A stretch of DNA of 35,240 bases from an uncultured Collinsella sp. GTDB taxonomy: Bacteria > Actinomycetota > Coriobacteriia > Coriobacteriales > Coriobacteriaceae. Position numbers and translations under genes: made by a program. Positions 32,681 through 35,240 of this stretch are shown here, one piece after another. Positions within the stretch are counted from its first letter, which is position 1. Every line of letters begins with the position of its first letter. The notes beneath the pieces were generated by a model. That model ran no database searches and was not told the origin of the DNA. It saw only the letters and a program-made list of their open reading frames with translations. The stretch covers positions 1 to 35,240 of the forward strand of contig UQKY01000019.1 of NCBI GenBank assembly GCA_900541785.1. The letters run 5' to 3'.

Positions 32681-33250
32681 ATGAATGAGATTTCCAACAT
32701 ACATGCGTTTGAGGACGAGGATTTTCTGCACGCCTGCTTTGTGTGGGGGATGGCCGTGCTCGGCGCATTTGCCGTGTGCCTGGTGCCGGTGTTTATGCTG
32801 ATGGGCGGGCCCGCTGACCTGGATGCGGCTGACGCGGGCGGTTGGACGGCCGTCTTGGGCTGGATAGTCGGCTTGGCTGCGGTTTCGGCGGCGTCATTTG
32901 CCGTTCACGAGCTGGTGCACGGTGTGTTTTTTAAGCTGCTGGCGCCTGCGGGCGCGCAGGTGACCTTTGGGGCAAATCTCGAAACCTGCATGATTTACGC
33001 CTGCGCCGAGGGCGTGGTGTATTCGCGCCGGCGGTACGTGGTGGTTTGCCTGGCGCCGACGGTTGTTGTGACGGCGGCGTTTACCCTAGGGTTTGCGCTC
33101 TCGGGCTATCCGCTGCTGTGCTACCTGGCGGCTGGTCTGCATTTGTCGGGCTGTGTGGGCGATTGGTATTACGTGCGAACCATTCTGCGCGACCGTCGCA
33201 TTGTCGCCTGCGAGGACACGTCCTTTGGCGTGCGCTTTTTCGCAAGGTAG
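32681..33250 (+). CDS. DUF3267 integral-membrane zincin-like protein
   Basis: The 189-residue protein has four or so membrane helices. HELVHG at 76-81 inside the second hydrophobic segment is an HExxH zinc site, the mark of the DUF3267 putative intramembrane-type metallopeptidases. Later hydrophobic segments (VVVCLAPTVVVTAAFTLGFAL and LLCYLAAGLHLSGCVGDWYYV) follow; the aspartate in GDWYY may be a third ligand. The ribosome binding site is weak. It precedes queH by 64 bp but has no clear link to queuosine synthesis. Its substrate is unknown. Confidence 0.85.
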   Translation: MNEISNIHAFEDEDFLHACFVWGMAVLGAFAVCLVPVFMLMGGPADLDAADAGGWTAVLGWIVGLAAVSAASFAVHELVHGVFFKLLAPAGAQVTFGANLETCMIYACAEGVVYSRRRYVVVCLAPTVVVTAAFTLGFALSGYPLLCYLAAGLHLSGCVGDWYYVRTILRDRRIVACEDTSFGVRFFAR

Positions 33251-33262
33251 TCTTTTTTTGGG

Positions 33263-33295
33263 ATGATTTTTCTGGGATGGGGATTAAAAAATCAT
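33263..33295 (+). other. AT-rich hairpin between DUF3267 gene and queH
   Basis: ATGATTTTT (33263-33271) pairs with AAAAATCAT (33287-33295). A T-run (33253-33259) precedes the hairpin rather than following it, so it is not a typical terminator. It may affect queH translation. Confidence 0.35.
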
Positions 33296-33314
33296 TGTGG
33301 GAGAGGAGATGTTG

Positions 33315-33890
33315 ATGAAGCCGTTGCTGCTGCATGCTTGCTGTGCGCCGTGCTCGCTTGAGCCGGTCCGCCTGCTGCGCGAGGAAGGGTTTGAGCCCAC
33401 GATTTGCTGGACCAACCCCAATATTCAGCCGCGCGATGAATGGCGGCGCCGCCTGGACGAGCTGCGCCGGTGGTGTGCCGACGGCGACATTGAGCTCATC
33501 GAGGCGGGGGAGGACCGCGATCGCTGGGAGGCCGGTGTGGCCCCGCTGGGCGCCGATCGACCCCGCCGCTGTCGTGCGTGCTATGCCCTGCGTCTGGCCG
33601 AGGCATGCCGTGTGGCCCAGGAGCGCGGGTTCGAATATGTGGGCACGACGCTCGCCGTCTCGCCGTATCAGCTGTTCGATACCTGTAATGACGTGTTGGA
33701 GCGTCTGGCTGCCGCCCGCGGCCTCACTCCGGTCATTCGCGATTTTCGCCCGTATTACCCCGAAGCGACACGCCGTTCGCGCGAGCTGGGCATGTATCGG
33801 CAGAACTACTGTGGTTGCCGCTTCTCTGCTGTCGAGGCGGCCATGGACCGCGCTCGCATCCGCGACGAGCGCAAAGCCGCCAAAAAGTAG
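33315..33890 (+). CDS. queH: Epoxyqueuosine reductase QueH
   Basis: The protein has 191 residues and reduces epoxyqueuosine in tRNA to queuosine, the last step of the pathway (the non-orthologous replacement of QueG). The cysteine pattern of the family is complete: HACCAPCS (C9, C10, C13), CRACY (C86, C89) and YCGCRFS (C166, C168), which binds an iron-sulfur cluster and a second metal. GTTLAVSPYQ is also typical. The start at 33315 has AGAGGAG six bases upstream; nearby in-frame GTG (33297) and ATG (33309) are less likely. It sits 64 bp before queA. Confidence 0.95.
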   Translation: MKPLLLHACCAPCSLEPVRLLREEGFEPTICWTNPNIQPRDEWRRRLDELRRWCADGDIELIEAGEDRDRWEAGVAPLGADRPRRCRACYALRLAEACRVAQERGFEYVGTTLAVSPYQLFDTCNDVLERLAAARGLTPVIRDFRPYYPEATRRSRELGMYRQNYCGCRFSAVEAAMDRARIRDERKAAKK

Positions 33891-33954
33891 TTCTTTTGGG
33901 CTGGCGGCCTGCTAGGATGTAGAGCAGACTTTATCTATATAAGGAGTATCCGAC

Positions 33955-35172
33955 GTGTCTATGCGTACCGATGATTTTGACTACAACCTTCCTGAGGAAC
34001 TGATCGCCCAGGCTCCTGCCGATCCGCGCGACTCCTGCCGCCTGCTGGTGGTGGATCGCAAGGGCTCCGAGGCGGGAACGCCGCTGGAGCACGGCGGTAC
34101 CGTTGAGCACCGCATCTTCCGCGACATCATCGACTATATCGAGCCGGGCGATGTGCTCGTCATCAACAAGACGCGCGTGATGCCGGCCCGCCTGATTGGT
34201 CGCAAAGCCGGCTCGGGTGGCGTGGTCGAGACGCTGCTGCTCAAGCGCCGCGAGGATGTTGACCCGCTGGGCCATGTTTGGGAGTGTCTGGTCAAGCCGG
34301 GCAAGCGTCTGAAGCCCGGTGCTCAGATTGAGTATCGCGCCGGTGGCGCCCATGCGCCCGAGGGCGCGCCCGTGGTGCTGACGGCCGAGGTCATCGACTT
34401 TGTCACCGATAGCCGTGGCGGCCGTCTGGTGCGCTTTGAGCCGGCCGGTTGCAATGCTGCCGGCGAGCCGCGCACGCTCGACGAGGCCATCCACGCCGCC
34501 GGTCACGTGCCGCTGCCGCCCTACATTACCGATTACGAGGGCGACCCCGAGAAGTACCAGACCGTTTACGCCATGAAGGAGGAGCACTCGGCTGCCGCTC
34601 CTACGGCGGGCCTGCACTTTACTCCCGAGCTCATGGCCGCTATCGAGGCCAAGGGTGCGAAGTTTGCCGCTGTCGAGCTCGAGGTCGGCATCGATACCTT
34701 CCGTCTGGTGGAGGAGGACGACCCTACGCAGCACGTCATGCACACCGAGCGCTACCACGTATCGCAGGAGGTGGTCGACGCCGTGCATAAGGCTAAGGCC
34801 GAGGGGCATCGCGTGATCGCCGTCGGTACCACGGCGGTGCGCTCGCTCGAGAGCGCGTTTGACGCGGACGCGCCGGTGTCCGATCCGGCTGTGACGGCGC
34901 GCTATTTTGAGGGCCGTGAGGACGGCGCCGACACGCTCGGCCGCGGTGACATCGTGGTGCGCGAGAACGCGACGACGCAGCTCTACCTCATGCCTGGCTC
35001 GACCTATCACGTGGTTGACGCGCTGATCACGAACTTCCACGTGCCGCGCTCCACGCTCATGATGCTCGTAAGCGCGCTTGCCTCCCGCGACCAGATCATG
35101 GATGCCTACGCCGCCGCCATCGAGGAGCGCTACCGCTTCTTCAGCTTTGGTGACGCAATGCTCATTCAGTAG
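33955..35172 (+). CDS. queA: S-adenosylmethionine:tRNA ribosyltransferase-isomerase
   Basis: QueA transfers and isomerises the ribosyl part of SAM onto preQ1 in tRNA to make epoxyqueuosine, the substrate of QueH. The 405 residues (family usually about 340-360, so with extra loops around residues 120-145 and 310-325) show DYNLPEELIAQ at the start, INKTRVMPARL, PLPPYI, KEEHSAAAPTAGLHFT, AVELEVGIDTFR and TNFHVPRSTLMMLVSA. GTG at 33955 is chosen because AAGGAG is eight bases upstream; the ATG at 33961 would be too far. Confidence 0.95.
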   Translation: MSMRTDDFDYNLPEELIAQAPADPRDSCRLLVVDRKGSEAGTPLEHGGTVEHRIFRDIIDYIEPGDVLVINKTRVMPARLIGRKAGSGGVVETLLLKRREDVDPLGHVWECLVKPGKRLKPGAQIEYRAGGAHAPEGAPVVLTAEVIDFVTDSRGGRLVRFEPAGCNAAGEPRTLDEAIHAAGHVPLPPYITDYEGDPEKYQTVYAMKEEHSAAAPTAGLHFTPELMAAIEAKGAKFAAVELEVGIDTFRLVEEDDPTQHVMHTERYHVSQEVVDAVHKAKAEGHRVIAVGTTAVRSLESAFDADAPVSDPAVTARYFEGREDGADTLGRGDIVVRENATTQLYLMPGSTYHVVDALITNFHVPRSTLMMLVSALASRDQIMDAYAAAIEERYRFFSFGDAMLIQ

Positions 35173-35199
35173 GTTACGGCGTTTTCCAAACGCCGTAAC
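35173..35199 (+). terminator. Hairpin directly after queA
   Basis: A perfect 12-bp stem (35173-35184 with 35188-35199) with a three-base loop begins at the base after the stop codon. There is no T-run before the window ends, so it may be a processing or stability hairpin rather than a terminator. Confidence 0.65.
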
Positions 35200-35240
35200 C
35201 GGCCGACGCTGCGCGGGCCGCATTTGGACAATCTGACGTT

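Overview
The window is high-GC bacterial chromosome. Gene content and style (class III fructose bisphosphatase, very large cell-surface proteins, DUF4430 proteins, actinobacterial LAxTG-type sorting signals, GC-rich third positions) fit a gut Coriobacteriia such as Collinsella. That taxon is inferred from the sequence; no search was run.

Layout. Positions 1-1290 hold the 5' part of an IS110-family transposase (minus strand, cut by the window edge) and its structured noncoding end, where a bridge-type RNA would be expected. Positions 1290-3090 are a small accessory block: an ADP-ribosylglycohydrolase, a 45-bp perfect palindrome, and a hicA-hicB toxin-antitoxin pair with two matched operator-like dyads. 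Positions 3218-8204 carry a PH-like small protein, a Tat-exported wall-anchored PI-PLC-like protein, and a divergent lipoprotein / zinc-ribbon membrane protein pair. Positions 8391-9880 are fchA-folD. This FolD lacks the canonical cyclohydrolase lysine, so the two genes probably split the one-carbon reactions between them. Next come an AT-rich MITE-like element, a C69 dipeptidase, a small phasin-like gene coupled to a UbiB/AarF kinase-like gene, and a second MITE-like element.

The centrepiece is 14446-22851. A cobalamin riboswitch precedes a 2394-residue surface protein with a signal peptide, about seven Ig-like repeats, atypical Ig domains, three DUF4430 (transcobalamin-C-terminal-like) domains, a beta-propeller, an InlB-type repeat and a C-terminal membrane anchor. 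A second membrane-anchored DUF4430 protein follows 9 bp later. Riboswitch ligand and domain family point independently at vitamin B12, so I propose a surface corrinoid-capture system. Directly downstream lies an unusual array of fourteen 16-18 bp half-sites in strictly alternating orientation, with a period near 31 bp and pairwise compensatory changes. It is not a CRISPR.

The rest (23446-35240) is mostly ordinary: two GtrA paralogues, class III fbp, a DegV protein, an unnamed TIM-barrel protein, a 56-aa membrane protein, an rRNA m5C methyltransferase, a MetRS-like class I synthetase with no recognisable KMSKS, a DUF3267 zincin, and queH-queA, the last two steps of queuosine synthesis. No rRNA, tRNA or CRISPR was seen.
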